Assembly: GCA_003339415.1 (NCBI GenBank)
Contig: PDHQ01000023.1
Coordinates: 230,868-294,867 of the forward strand
DNA: 64,000 nucleotides
Reading direction: 5' to 3'
Source: Ophiocordyceps camponoti-saundersi (nom. inval.)
Lineage: Eukaryota; Ascomycota; Sordariomycetes; Hypocreales; Ophiocordycipitaceae
The notes under the pieces are model-generated. The model was given only the letters and a program-made list of their open reading frames with translations, was not told where the DNA came from and ran no database searches. The translations under genes were made by a program, and so were the position numbers. Positions 9,418-21,061 of the stretch are shown piece by piece. Each line of letters opens with the position of its first letter. Within the stretch, counting starts at the first letter, position 1.

Positions 9418-11705
9418 TGTCTGCCCTCGACGGTAATGGAAGATGCGGAGATTGGGTCTGGCAGTTTCGAGAGAAGGAATGGGATTGAGGGAAAGTTGTT
9501 AAATAGGAAGAGGGAATAATTATAGATGGTTTGCATTAGACTCCCTCTCGGATATAGCCGGGAGCATATGTGTATACTTATATAGTCTTTAATAGGCGTT
9601 TACTTTTACATCGTTTGTTTTTAACCTGTTGCTTGGAGAGTTAAAGGGCTCATAACTTGCGTATCGGTCACAATACGCCGTGATTTCCGTACATTGTATG
9701 CACTTAAATATAACTAAAAGAAGTGAAGAAGAAGCTGTATAAAGGGGCTTAAAGCAGTAATTGAGATTCTTAGAAGCAATCAAGGCTTAAGAATCTTGTT
9801 CCTAAATAGAGACTGTAGTCGCCGTAAGAAGACGTTGCGGGATAACTAAACACAAGTAAGGAGGTTAAAGAAGCAGACAACTAAAGCTTATACGAAACTC
9901 TCCCAGCGTTTATCTTAGTTAAGCTGGTAAATCGAATCTTTATAGCCTTCTTTTACCTGCTAATCTTGAAAATAGAGATAAGCCGGAGAACACGTCTTTT
10001 GCTAGAAGCTGATACTTTACTTCCTCACCTACCTGACAACTGATTTTACAGCCTAGTTTCTAGGTTTATTCTCCGCTCTCTTTAAAACTATACAGGCTTC
10101 AGCATGGAACCTTTCATCTCGATTCATGTACCTGCATACAGACATGTGTCTTATGACACCTGTTAACAACGTGTAGAAAGCCATGTACGGACTGGGCATC
10201 TCGGCTCGTAGCTTTTAGAACCCGTTCATGAGTCCATGATTGTGGATCATTACATTCATAATATCCCCAATCACTGCGTGACTCCTGATATTTTGGCTTC
10301 ATCGTCCCGCTCTGGCCCATCACTGCCGGATTCACGTCTGCGTCCACGTGTTTGTGTCTTTCTTTCCCTCGCAGACGTATATCTGCCCCCTTTCTCATGT
10401 GTCATCACAACGACATGAAGTCATGGCTTCAACGGGGCCTCTGTTCTCATGTTGCCGTGCAGCAGTGCAACCACTCCAAGGTTTATAACCTACCCATTTC
10501 CTACAAGTCTTGTGCTGTAGCAACCATTAAGTAAAAAACAGACTGACGTATCATTCATACTACCAGAGTGGTGAGCAGCCTCATCTGTGAATCAATATCT
10601 ACGTGTTGTTATCTTACCATGACTCAATCCAGAACAACCAGATCTTGAACCCTTCTTACCAAGGTTGAGATTAGACGTGAATCCAACTACGCTCCATCTT
10701 GGCCTTCAGTGCTACGAGGTTTTTTAGGCGACGAACGCGACGCAAGCCCAGCTATACTTGCAAATTGCATGTTCTATAACACCTAGCATGTGTAATGGTT
10801 TGGCGAAGAAACTGTTTCGATATCTTCCATTCTCTTGGCCGTAGCACTGCTCCTCATCTACGTGTAGTTTTGAACGACTGTGACGTGTTCAAGTTACGAA
10901 TATTGCTTCAAGTTATAACAACAGTCGAGTTGTGACACCGGATCACGGTATCCCTGCGCTTGATCGTTACAATACAACACTGGCTATTGATCAACCAGTC
11001 GAGCCAGTTGTTCAAAGGCCAGAACGGGACCATTGGTTTTATACGTCATACAGGATGTGGATCTTGATAACAGTTTCGTATTAGCATGAATAGTCTAGAC
11101 AACATGGTATAGGTTTCCACCGCCCGGCCTCGAGTATCTGATGGACAAGGAAGCAGGACACAGGCCCAAGTTTCGTAGATAATCTAACTTTCAAGTCATA
11201 TAACCATAGCGTACCAATCCTCTCTTCTACCAAGTAGGGCTCATCCATAGAAGCCCCCCTTCAAACAACACCTCCATCAGCTTTCACGAATCCCTTCTTC
11301 ATACCCAATCTGTCAGTCAAAGGCTACAGTGTCATCCTCCATGACATACACACACACACACACACACACACATCACAGAGACGGTTGCATCCGCCATGGG
11401 AACTTTTACATAGGCTGCTCAATTTCTGCCTGTCAATGAAGCTTATATACCACTCCCAAACTGGTTACATGGTGAAGGCCATCAAGAACAGAAGCACTCG
11501 ACGAATCCACCCTTGAAACGAAAAGCCTGTCGTACAATTAGAAGAAGAAAAAAAAACTTACAGTCTTGTTTAAAGGGAGGGTAGAATCGTCGTCATCGGG
11601 TCAGCCAAGACAAGAACTGAAGCCTGATAACCGCATAAAGGAAGCCGTCATGGAATCGTCCCCCAAGAAGATTCCCCCTCTCAAAACCTCGTCATCTTGT
11701 CGTCC
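9418..11705. other. 2.3 kb gene-poor region
   Basis: No gene is recognised. Bases 9540-10110 are clearly AT-rich, with frequent TA steps and runs such as CTTAAGAATC, and could be an old mutated (RIP-like) repeat; this is inference only. The rest has scattered stop codons on both strands. Bases 11500-11705 are probably the 3' UTR of the NOS-like gene on the minus strand. Confidence 0.4.
11346..11372 (+). repeat. (CA)n microsatellite
   Basis: An uninterrupted CA dinucleotide run of about 26 bases between the enterotoxin-like and NOS-like genes. Confidence 0.9.
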
Positions 11706-14700
11706 TCACGCCTCGGCAGTACAGACGTAAACCTCTTCAACCCATCGTTCGCCTAGGACTTGTCGGATGGAATCAACGCCGACGATAGCCCCGAGATTGT
11801 CAGCAAACTCGTCCGCCGCCTCCTTAGAAGCGCATACGAAGACGGCGGCGCCCTCGTCTCGAATCTTGCTTCTGATTTGAGCCGCTACCCCGTCGACGAA
11901 TAACTTATCTTGCGCCCGCTCTCGTCTCGGGTTGCTCGGTGTAAGGTGCAGCATATCAACGAGGTTCAAGGCCCTTGCTTCTCGGATCGCCTCGTCGATA
12001 ATTTCGGCGTCACCTCCCTTGAAGCCCAGGAATAGAGATAACCGGTTTCCAGCCTGCGTTTTTCTCTTCTTCTTTGACTCCATCGTCTCCCGCGCGCTGT
12101 CGGCTGCGATGGCCGACTTTGCCTGCAATAGCCCTCGCAGCGGAGCGATGCCGGAGCCGGTGGTGAAGGCGATCAGAGGCTTGTCGTCGTTGACGAGGAA
12201 CGCGCCCGGCCCTTGGCGAATCCTGATGTAAAGCCTGTCTCCTCGTCGGGCGCGGGAGACGAAGTGATCCGTCACCAGGCCTCCTGGATGAGTCTTGAGC
12301 GTCAACTCCAGCACGTTTCCCATGCTTCGTGTGTTCCAATACAGCTGAGACGAGGCGGTTGAGAAGGTTCGAGAGCGTCGGATGGGAAGAGCACGCATGA
12401 AGTCGAACAGGGCACTTCCGTTGAGTTGAAAGGTGCGACTGGCCAGCATGTTCTGAACCGACTTTACAATCGGCATCGTCAAGAGCCGGCTCTCTTCGTC
12501 GCTCGTCAACTTCAGGGCCAGCTTGGTAGCCCAGTTGACGGACTTGAAGGGCTTGTCCGGGTCCAAGATGGAGAAGAACTGTCTGGTGTTAACCGTTCGT
12601 TCACCGAACAAGGCCAGCTCCTCTCCCGTCAGTCGAGTCGCCATCAGCAGCTCGTCAATCATGGTCTCGCTCAGGGGGACGAAGACATCGACATGGCTCA
12701 TATGGCTGTACGCAAGGCCGCCAACGTCCAGCGCTAGCTGTCGTATTTCTCCCTTGTTGGTCGCACGGACGGAGATGACCTGCGCCGGCGAGAGATGGGA
12801 AAGCAGCAAGTCAGTCGAGTCGTCGACCCTCTCGTACGAGACGTCGTCGACGTCGGTGACGACATCGCCGTATTTCGCCTCCAGCTGAGCCAGCCACGTC
12901 TGAAACTGTCGCCAGGGCGGATCCTCTCGGAGAGTATCGGCCTCGAAAGTCGGCAAGGCGCTGCTGAGGCCGGCTCTCTTCAAGCCAGCCTCGAGCTTTG
13001 CAGCGGCGCCGTTGAAGTTGGGCCCGTAAGACGAGTTGCCGTTGCCGAAGATGCAAAACGAAACTCCTCTGGCCTCCATCTTGGTCTTTGAGTTGCATCG
13101 CTGCAGCAGCGCCTGTCCGTTGGAAGGCACGTCGCCTCGGCCCGCGCAGCTGGCGACGATGAAGATGACGTCTTCGTCTGACAGGGAGTCGAGCTCGAGT
13201 TCTCTGAGTGGCGCGGCCGAGGCAATGGGCAGGAGATCAGGGCTTCGGCCCATGATGAGGTGCAGCCGCTGCTCCAGCTTGACCGCCAAGCGCTGGGCCG
13301 TCGTTCCGGAGCTACAATAGAAGACGCGGATCGGAGGTGCGGCGATGTGCCGGGGACAAGATGGCTCCACCGACAGCTCGGAGACGCCGCCTGTGCCGGA
13401 CATGCCGCGCGTTCCGTTGACGCCATCGGCCCGGAGCTTCTTCCATACTCTGATCGGGTTCTCCTTCAGGCGACAGATCATAGGCTTGGGCTGATAATTC
13501 GGGGCGCCTCCGCGGTGCCAGATGGGGATGATGCTGCCCTGCGGCGGCGCAAGCCAGTAGGGATCGGCAGGGAGTCGGAAGCCGTGCTCGGCGAGATGCT
13601 GATCGTCAAAGTTGGTGTACATGGCGCTGGCCGTGAGACTATCGCTCATACGCACGCCGGCGCCAGAGAATGACGAGTGGACGGCCAAGTTGAGCTCGAT
13701 CTGTGCCCGAGACAGCACAGCGAGCCTCTCAAACTGCGGAAGCTCATCTAGTTCCTGGCCCGGCTTGATGAGCTCCAGGGCCGAGACGATGGACGGAAGC
13801 ACGTTGTACCGGAAGCTGTCGGCAAGGTCCCTCACGCCGATCTCAGCGTCCATGAACCAGCCGATGAAGGGCGTTGCCGTGTACTGAACGCCACCGATAT
13901 CGAATCCCATCTGGGACAAGGCCGGGGCCGGAACCCAGCGTAGGCCGAGCTTGTCAAAGGCCAGGGCATGCTGCGGATCAGGATGGCGGATCTGGACCAA
14001 GGGAAAGAGACTCTCGGGCACGGGCGTGATGAAAGGTTCGTCTCCGTCGGCCATGGTCACGAGAGGGAGAAGATCCCAGCGAGTTCGGATCTTGGGGGGT
14101 TTCCAGCCCAGTGATATGATTGATTCGGTGAGGCTGGCGTTCATGGGATCGCCTAGGACGCTGCCGTCTGGCTGACGATAACCGGCGAAGGCGAGGAACT
14201 GCTGATTCCATATCATCGGACCATAGGAGTTTGCTTTCTTGGGTGGGAAGACGAAGACTGATGATACGTGTGGGTTTATGTTCAGTCGGCTAAAGAGCAG
14301 AGGACGGGCATAACTTACCGCTTGGCTGGATGTCTCCCCCGTTGAAGGCCTCGCACATTCCTTGGACGATGACTTGGCCCATCTCTCTGCTCGTCTTGAC
14401 GTGCCGCAAGTCTTTCAGTCTATTCAAGTCAGGCATAACGTACGTATGAGTTGTTTGTGCCGTCTGCTTATCAGCCACTTACTTCAGATAGCTGTACTCG
14501 CTTCGCATGATACACTTCCTCGCATGCTTCCACGAAAGCCTGAGTCCATGCTCTAGCTCTTGAGAAGTCTGATGCCAGATACCTGGAAGACGCTTGGCTT
14601 TCGCTTCTCCGGTTCCGAGAGCCATGACTGAGGTGCGACGGATCTCGTCGATGGCAGCAGAGATGCGGTTCGCCAGGACGTCGTCGTCTTCGATGACGCC

Positions 14701-14910
14701 GTCTCGACGCAGCTGATGAAGAAAGTCGACGGCTTCCGCTTCGACTATCTCCAGACTGCGACTGTCATCTCCCACTCGGGTCTCGTCGGTGTGGACCATC
14801 CGGCCGCTCTGGCAGAACGAGCGAGTGCATCCTGTAGATGAAAGCAGAGGATAACGACATTGGATTCTTTTGAACTCTTCTTGAGGAGACGGTCGAACCA
14901 TCGTAGACAT
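11706..14910 (-). CDS. nitric oxide synthase-like protein (oxygenase plus reductase)
   Basis: Exons (minus) are 14910-14483, 14419-14319 and 14257-11706, 1026 aa, with canonical introns of 63 and 61 nt. The oxygenase half has a CTRSFC motif (C28, C33) like the NOS zinc/pterin edge, the heme-thiolate region WKHARKCIMRS (Cys133), FVFPPKKANSYGPMIWNQQ across the second junction, and GGVQYTATPFIGWFMDAEIG with the substrate-binding Glu (~315). A flavodoxin-like FMN domain starts near residue 487 (VFYCSSGTTAQRL; GNGNSSYG at ~581). FAD/NADPH domains follow (RTFSTASS, FTTGSGIAPLRGLLQAK, FVCASKEAADEF). In known NOS enzymes this layout oxidises arginine to citrulline and NO with NADPH. The length is at the short end of full NOS, and no calmodulin helix is obvious. 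Fungal NOS-like genes are patchily distributed. NO production by this protein is not shown. Confidence 0.88.
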
Positions 14911-17900
14911 GATGGGAACCGAGAAAGGGGGGGGGGGGAAGGGATACTGCGTGGTGGTGAATGGCTTGAGATGTAGGCACTGATATCGCCCTTATATCGA
15001 GCTTCGAACCTTTCTCTGCAGGAGATCGAAGATTTCTTTATGCACTTTATGCCAGCAAAGAAAGTATGGCGACAGTTGAAGTAGACGAGGTATGAAAAAG
15101 AGCAGATGACGCTGCTTGAACTTGATCCTGAAAGCAAGCCTCTCAAGTGCAGACCATCGGTGGCGTCTGTGATCGGGAAACGGACGAGTCTTTATCCAAT
15201 CAGTTTCCAGTACAAGCACTGCATCACTGGAGAGGACGGAAGGCCTCCTTCAGGCTCATGGTGCGTCATACAAGTGAGGAGAAGAGAAAGAAAGAAGGTG
15301 TGCAGGAGGAATGCCGGTTTGCTGTTCCAGCATGACCCAATAAGAGAAGTTCTTTTGCGCCGCTGGCAATTTTTTTTCTTTCCTATGCAGCTTCATCAGG
15401 ACATTATTCTTGGCAATTTGCTAAGTGTGAAGACACCCTTGATAAATCAATGATGGGGGTGAAGAGGCGAGGCATTGAACCTCTTCGGGGGGAAAGTGTC
15501 TACGGAAAGGAGAAGAAGAGCAGACTGACTTGGTCTATGCCATCAAGCTGTTCATTTACAGACACGATGATTCTCAAGGATACGGTCGAGAATCGGAAAC
15601 TATCCGGGAGTCTTGTCTTCTAGCTGGTCTGATATATCATACGTCTGACGTTACGATTTGGTAAATATAAAGATGGTCCATGATAGTTGATGGGTAGTAT
15701 CGTCTGAACCGTGACCCCGACGTTTGCTTAAAGCACACTCTGTATGTTTAATAGATAAGCTGGAGGAACAGAGGATTCCGTTCAAAGAGACAATACTGCT
15801 TTGGGCAACTCTCTGCCACGATGGTATTGCAGCCTGGGATGGTAATCGTGTGTCTGCTTATATGTGCTATTCCTTATAACCTTACTGCATGAAACTACCT
15901 ACCTATTACAGACATGGATCCTTATAGCTGGCCGCTTCCTTTCTTGACAGTCCATAGGCGAGAGACGCCCGAGTCGAGTCCCTACGGCTATTCATTCCTC
16001 TGCTATAACTCACCCGCCCTTCTTGCATTGACCATATCATCCGAACTTTTCCTCAACAGGAAGGCCAAGACCGCAACATATCAACCCTCTTCTCCCACAA
16101 CAGGCCACAGAGTCGTTTCCCCCCCCCCTTACACCCTTTGTACTTCCGTGTGTTCCAGCTTCACAAGCTCTAACGTAAACATGCTCTTGGCATCGCGTGA
16201 CTGCTGCCTTACGCGCATCACACGCTCGACATGCTTGTCATATTTCCGAGGCGAGACACAGACACAGGTCCGGGAAAGCCAATAGGCAACAAGCGGTGGT
16301 CAGATGTTGATTCCGGTTTCCAAGGATAGTCGTGAAACCATCCTGAATTTAAGCTGTTTTTTTGAGTTGGCTTCCGGTCCATGTTGTGTCACGTATCAAA
16401 AGGTTCTTTTGTTTAAACATAGGAGATGAGTCGTCACGTTGAGATCTTGTTGTGCTTCAGTTGGACTGCTTCTCAGGTATGGGTATGTGGTATTTGTACG
16501 AGCGTTTATACAAGAGGGTGTGACGACTTGAACCGCTTGATACCGTGATTGGCTGGCCTGCTCTAAGTTTGTTCTCTCGCTTGTTGAGGTCGAGAAGGTG
16601 ATGGTGGGAGTCTCGATTCCCAGTTGAAACCTTGCTTTCCCTCTGTGCAACTCATCCAGTTGGTGAAAGGGGGGGGGGGGGGGTTTCTGACGGACAGCAA
16701 ACAAAGCCCATCTGCCAAGTCCATCGCCTTGGGGTGGATACATGATGCATTTAGATGTATGCAATAGAATCCCCTTTACCTCCAAGGTGAGGAGTTGCTT
16801 CACCTTGTCAACGTTTGGTCATCGTGATGTCTAGGCGGATCGGAGAACCAACAAGCCCAAGTCGGGCACCAGTCTTTCGTCATTCGAGATATTGGAGCGG
16901 CATACATTTACAAACACGTCGACTCTTGGCAAGGCCTTGCATGTGCTTCACAGCCATGCCGTTGCTTGGCTTCGAAGAAACGCCAGGCCTGGCTGATCAG
17001 TGGCTGTGGCGTCGTGACGCACATGCAGCGATATACAGCTGAGCAGACTCTTCTCCGATCACGGGTCATGAATACAACATGACGGGTCTCTTTCTGGTGA
17101 GACAAGTTTCCAAGCTATTCAAGCGTCTGATGTTTGACAAGACGGGGACTGCGGCCCGCTTAGGTGATGAGTGTCTACTACTTGATATCCCAGCATGTCT
17201 ACGTCCTTTGACGTCTTTAAATCCATCTATCTGTCTTCTAATCTGTCAGTCAGGAACAGAAACAAGCAGCTTGAGTTATCTTCTACGATCGAGCATCGGA
17301 TCAACTGCCCGTCCAGCAAATCCCCCTTGATGACGTCGACGGCTTGGTGGCTCAACTCAACGACGGCGGAACAGTATAAACACGGCAATACAGTACAATC
17401 ATGTCCTACGTCGTACTCCAGGAACCTGTGCCGCTGCAAGGTAAAAGCAGTGTCACGAGGCGAGAGCCATTGAGAAGCCAGTGCTCAGTAATTGCTGTGA
17501 GTAAGCGCATTCACTCACCTCCAACGACGTAGCGAATGACAGCCGAGCATCGTTATTACTTTCCCTGTTGTTATAGTGAACATGATTTCAGCACTTTCTT
17601 GGCGCTCGTTTCGAGCCTTTGAGTCTTGGTGAGCGTTTCACTCGCCTTGGTTGAATCATCGTCTTCTCCCCCCTTTTCATACGCTCGCCAGCTCAGATGT
17701 GGAACTGCAACACATGAAATGCAAGCCAAGCTCCAAGAAGCTGACATTGAGGTCTATGCTTCCGTGTCGTTGCCTGTGTGGACGCCAAGATGTTGGGCTT
17801 TCAGCCACATGATGCGATGATGCGCGTCCTCGTCTCGTGAAGCATGTACGGGATCACGATGACGGGCCGACTTCCTACATGGTTACAGTACTTGGTGGGC

Positions 17901-18613
17901 ATGATGGCCTGAATTGAAAGTGCTGTTTCTTATAGGGTAGTTGTTTTGGTTCTCTTCATGGAGGAAGGCTCAAGGCTTTCGAAGAGGTTTGCCGTTGGGA
18001 GGGGGGAATTATCAGAGTCGTTAAGCTTCATCTCGACACGGCCAGGAGACGGGTTTCCAAACAGTTCGTTTATCAAGGGAGGAACAGAACTTGGATGAGC
18101 AATTAGGAAACTATATATATCGAAGAAGACTCTAGTTATGGGAGTAACGCTGTGCTCGATCGTGTAAGAGTTCAGACACTCATCTCGCCATAATCAACCA
18201 GCAAGTGTTGTTGTAAACGCATCCCCATGCTCTTGTAAACGTTTCTCTACGCAATTGCCAATGCTTCTGCTGCTCTGGGATTTGTCGATGGTGTACGTGC
18301 TTGTAAACGATCTACGTTCATGTCTACATGGAGTCGCTCGCTATGCTTCACGCCCTCGCCTACGGGTCGGTCGGTCGCACCTTGCGGGTGGCCTCCACAG
18401 TCATAACCATCCCTCCGGGGGTTCTACTAAAGTGGTAGCCGGGTAATGAATGATCTTGTATTAATCGTGGCTTCTATAGCCTGGAGCGAGGTGTGACCTG
18501 TGTGATTACGGTCAAAGTCTATCTATGCCATATGTATATAAAGACGTGATGGGAATGAAGTCGTCATAACCGAAACAAGCCAGTGGTCCTAAACACTAGA
18601 AAAAAGCTGGGTA
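14911..18613. other. 3.7 kb region without recognised genes
   Basis: The first few hundred bases are the promoter of the NOS-like gene, with a G-run at about 14929-14938. Short ORFs (15106-15453, 15914-16285, 16396-16803, 17195-17473) have no splice, domain or promoter support. A longer G-run lies at about 16670-16683. The motif CTTGTAAACG recurs near 18233, 18300 and nearby. Bases 18340-18440 are GC-rich and GGG/CCC-rich, with no tRNA fold that I could build. Confidence 0.45.
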
Positions 18614-19247
18614 TCACACTGCCCTCCTAGCCACTCCCAAAGCTAACAACAAACGACGTCGTCTATCCTGCACAGGACCCGCCGTAGACACACCAAGCTG
18701 CCGCAAGATGCGGTCAACCTCTCGTGCTGCAAAAGTCAGTTAGGTACTCAGATAGCAGACAAGAAAACAAGAAGAAAAGCGTCCGCTCACAGGACAACGC
18801 ATCAGCCTCATCCATGGTGGATGGACAATCAGGGATCTCCTCCCCCGTCTCTAGACTCAAGAGAGGAGCCAAGCACGCGTCCGCACGCATGGCACTGCTG
18901 TTTTCCATCCTCGCCGCTCCGTTCCGTTCCCTACATAGGAAAAAAAAGAGTCAGCCATAGGGCAACAAGAGGGGAAAATAGAGCGCGACTCACGCGACTA
19001 TCATCCTCTGATCCAAGTCCTGCACCCGGCTGTCCAAGTAGTCCACCTTGCGGTCCAAGTCGTCCAACTTTCTGTTGATCTCATTCCGCATGTCCCGCAT
19101 GTCGTTGCGCATATCCTCAAACGCCTGTGCCAGTCGAAGGCCACCATCAACGGCGGGTAGATTTTGGCAACGGCCGACCTGCTCGGTCAAGGTCTCCAGA
19201 CTGCGGACAGCCAAGGGAAAATCGGGCTGCTCTGACGCACGCTCCAT
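18614..19247 (-). CDS. conserved-type small coiled-coil protein
   Basis: Exons (minus) are 19247-18994, 18930-18791 and 18726-18614, 168 aa. The introns (63 and 64 nt) have GTGAGT and GTGAGC donors and TAG/CAG acceptors, and both junctions keep phase. Residues ~40-84 form a strong heptad coiled coil (DMRNDMRDMRNEINRKL, then DRKVDYLDSRV). After it comes a block with ARMENSSAMRADACLAPLLS and TGEEIPDCPST, then a short helix (REVDRILRQLGV) and a basic tail. I recognise this layout as that of a small fungal protein found in many ascomycetes: coiled coil, then R.xNS, a PL-S-x-x-TGE-IPD-P block and a terminal helix. No function is known to me. It is probably cytosolic; oligomerisation through the coiled coil is inferred. 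Confidence 0.75.
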
Positions 19248-21061
19248 GCTTCAACAAATCGACGTGATGACTTTTGGTGGCCTCTGCGAGGATGAAGGAC
19301 AAGCAAGAACGTGTCAGCGTGTCGCCCAGCAACACACAGAAAAACACAAGGTCGGCTAACCGATCTGACTCAGCAGCGAAGAGGAAGTCACGCATACACC
19401 CCACTGTACATGGAGAGGGAAGTGCCTCCTGCCCTAAAGGTGGGTAACGGTTGAGACCCGAAAACCCAAAAAGGAAACAGTCGCTACAGAGTGGTTACAG
19501 GTACATGTCTGAGAGGTGAGATCAAGGCGTTATCATTTGTATCTGCTATCTATAAAAAAGGACACCGGTCCCTACTACATTTTCAGAAAAGACTCGAAGA
19601 CAATGCATCTGCACTACATGCTTCCTTCCACTCGTATTCTCGTGTCAGAGCCTCAGAGGACTGTAGCTTCCTGGGCCCCACCTTTGGACAGAACATGCGA
19701 GGAAGGCGAGCAGTATAAAGGGAAAGGGCTAGCATGCCAGTACCTACTATGCTAACCTGAACATCAGGCTACACCCAAGAGGGTCAGTTTACACACTCCT
19801 CTCGTTTCAAGTACACTGCACTTCCACTACGCCCTGGGGTTCTCGTTCGTTCCCCTTGCACAGATTGCATCATGTGCTTCACTTGTGCTTGTTCTATTTG
19901 TGTGAGAAGCGCTGGTGTCAGCGTGTGTATGAGCTCCATGGCTTATTCCATGGACATGGTAGAGTTTAAGTTGGCCGCTTGTCTGGGGATCAAGGTGGAC
20001 AAGTATAAATATCTCTTCGTTGAGGAAGAGGTCGATCATGGTTTCGGTACTATTGCATGGCTTCTCTCCGAGGAGGGTGATGATCCTCTCTTCTACATGC
20101 CATCATGGCCCTGTTGTGTTTCCGCGGCCGTGGGCTGTTTGAGATGGTGGATTGACACATCGTGGAAGACGAAACCCGTCAAAGCTAGAAAACTCTAGCA
20201 GATGCCTTGGAAACTAACTTGCCCGTCCCTGATCTTCTCCTGGTAATCCCGATTTATATATATACATGTACGTGTTGTCTTCAGCGCAGACAGTCTCTTT
20301 CTCATCGAAAGTGAGCCTCGCGCAAGAAGACGAAGTATTACCAATACTAAGGATAAATCGAGCAGAATTTCCTCAAAGCACATGAGAATGAAGGAGACAC
20401 AGCTTCAACGTTGGCAGACACAAGAGATAGGCGAGGCTCGACAAAACCCTTCCTTCACAACCATCTTCCACCTTGAAAAGACAACTTAACAGTCGGCGTC
20501 AACTAAACTGCTTGAAACATCGATCACAGCCGGCAGCACTTATACGGTTGTCGTCCGCAATGTTTCAGACTCCCTCCCCAAGGCTGAGAGCTCTGTGCTA
20601 CGGCGGAAAAAAAAGGAAACAGCAGCTAGATGTTTCAGAACCGGTTCGGCGTCTGTAAAGAAGCTTGAATAGCACAGATTTTCATTCCTCAACTCAACAT
20701 GCTCACTTCCCAGTCGTATCAAGACAATCAGGCTTCTGGAAAAAACAGCAAAAGACCCATGGTTCCATCTCCCCTGTCATCTCATGCGAACCCCCTCTTC
20801 CCTTGTCTCGGGAGCTACCGCCGACTTGTCAGACGCTGCGTGATTGGCAGAGTAGCTAGCTAAGCGCTAGATTGGGGGGCGAGGCTGACGTTGGTTCAGT
20901 CAAAAAGTCAGACAAATCTCAGCTTCATTCCGCTCTTTTCTCTCCAGGAAGAAAGCAAAAGAAAGGACCAGCTTCCTCTTTCCTGGTCCCTCAGATCTTG
21001 AGACGGGGCTCCCGTTTCTGCTTTGCGTGCTTCTCCTTACGCGGGTGGAAGAAGCAAAGCC
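19248..21061. other. intergenic region between coiled-coil and anoctamin genes
   Basis: Mostly no coding signal. TATA-like elements occur at about 19550 and 19711. One 108-codon ORF (19872-20198) is listed separately with low confidence. The 3' part has AG-rich runs and should contain the anoctamin promoter. Confidence 0.4.
19872..20198 (+). CDS. possible small orphan ORF
   Basis: A 108-codon ORF with a TATA-like GTATAAAG about 160 bases upstream. The N-terminus is Cys-rich (MCFTCACSICVRS), and the middle is acidic (FVEEEVDHGFG) with several Trp/Cys near the end. No intron, signal peptide or domain is recognised. It may simply be a chance ORF; I keep it because of the upstream TATA and its length within an otherwise empty stretch. 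Confidence 0.2.
   Translation: MCFTCACSICVRSAGVSVCMSSMAYSMDMVEFKLAACLGIKVDKYKYLFVEEEVDHGFGTIAWLLSEEGDDPLFYMPSWPCCVSAAVGCLRWWIDTSWKTKPVKARKL

Noticed and set aside
16396..16803. 135-codon minus-strand ORF in the 3.7-kb empty stretch
   Set aside because: Spans a long G-run giving poly-Pro; no motif, promoter or introns.
18340..18440. GC-rich segment considered as a tRNA or structural RNA
   Set aside because: No acceptor stem or T-loop consensus could be formed; left as unassigned intergenic sequence.
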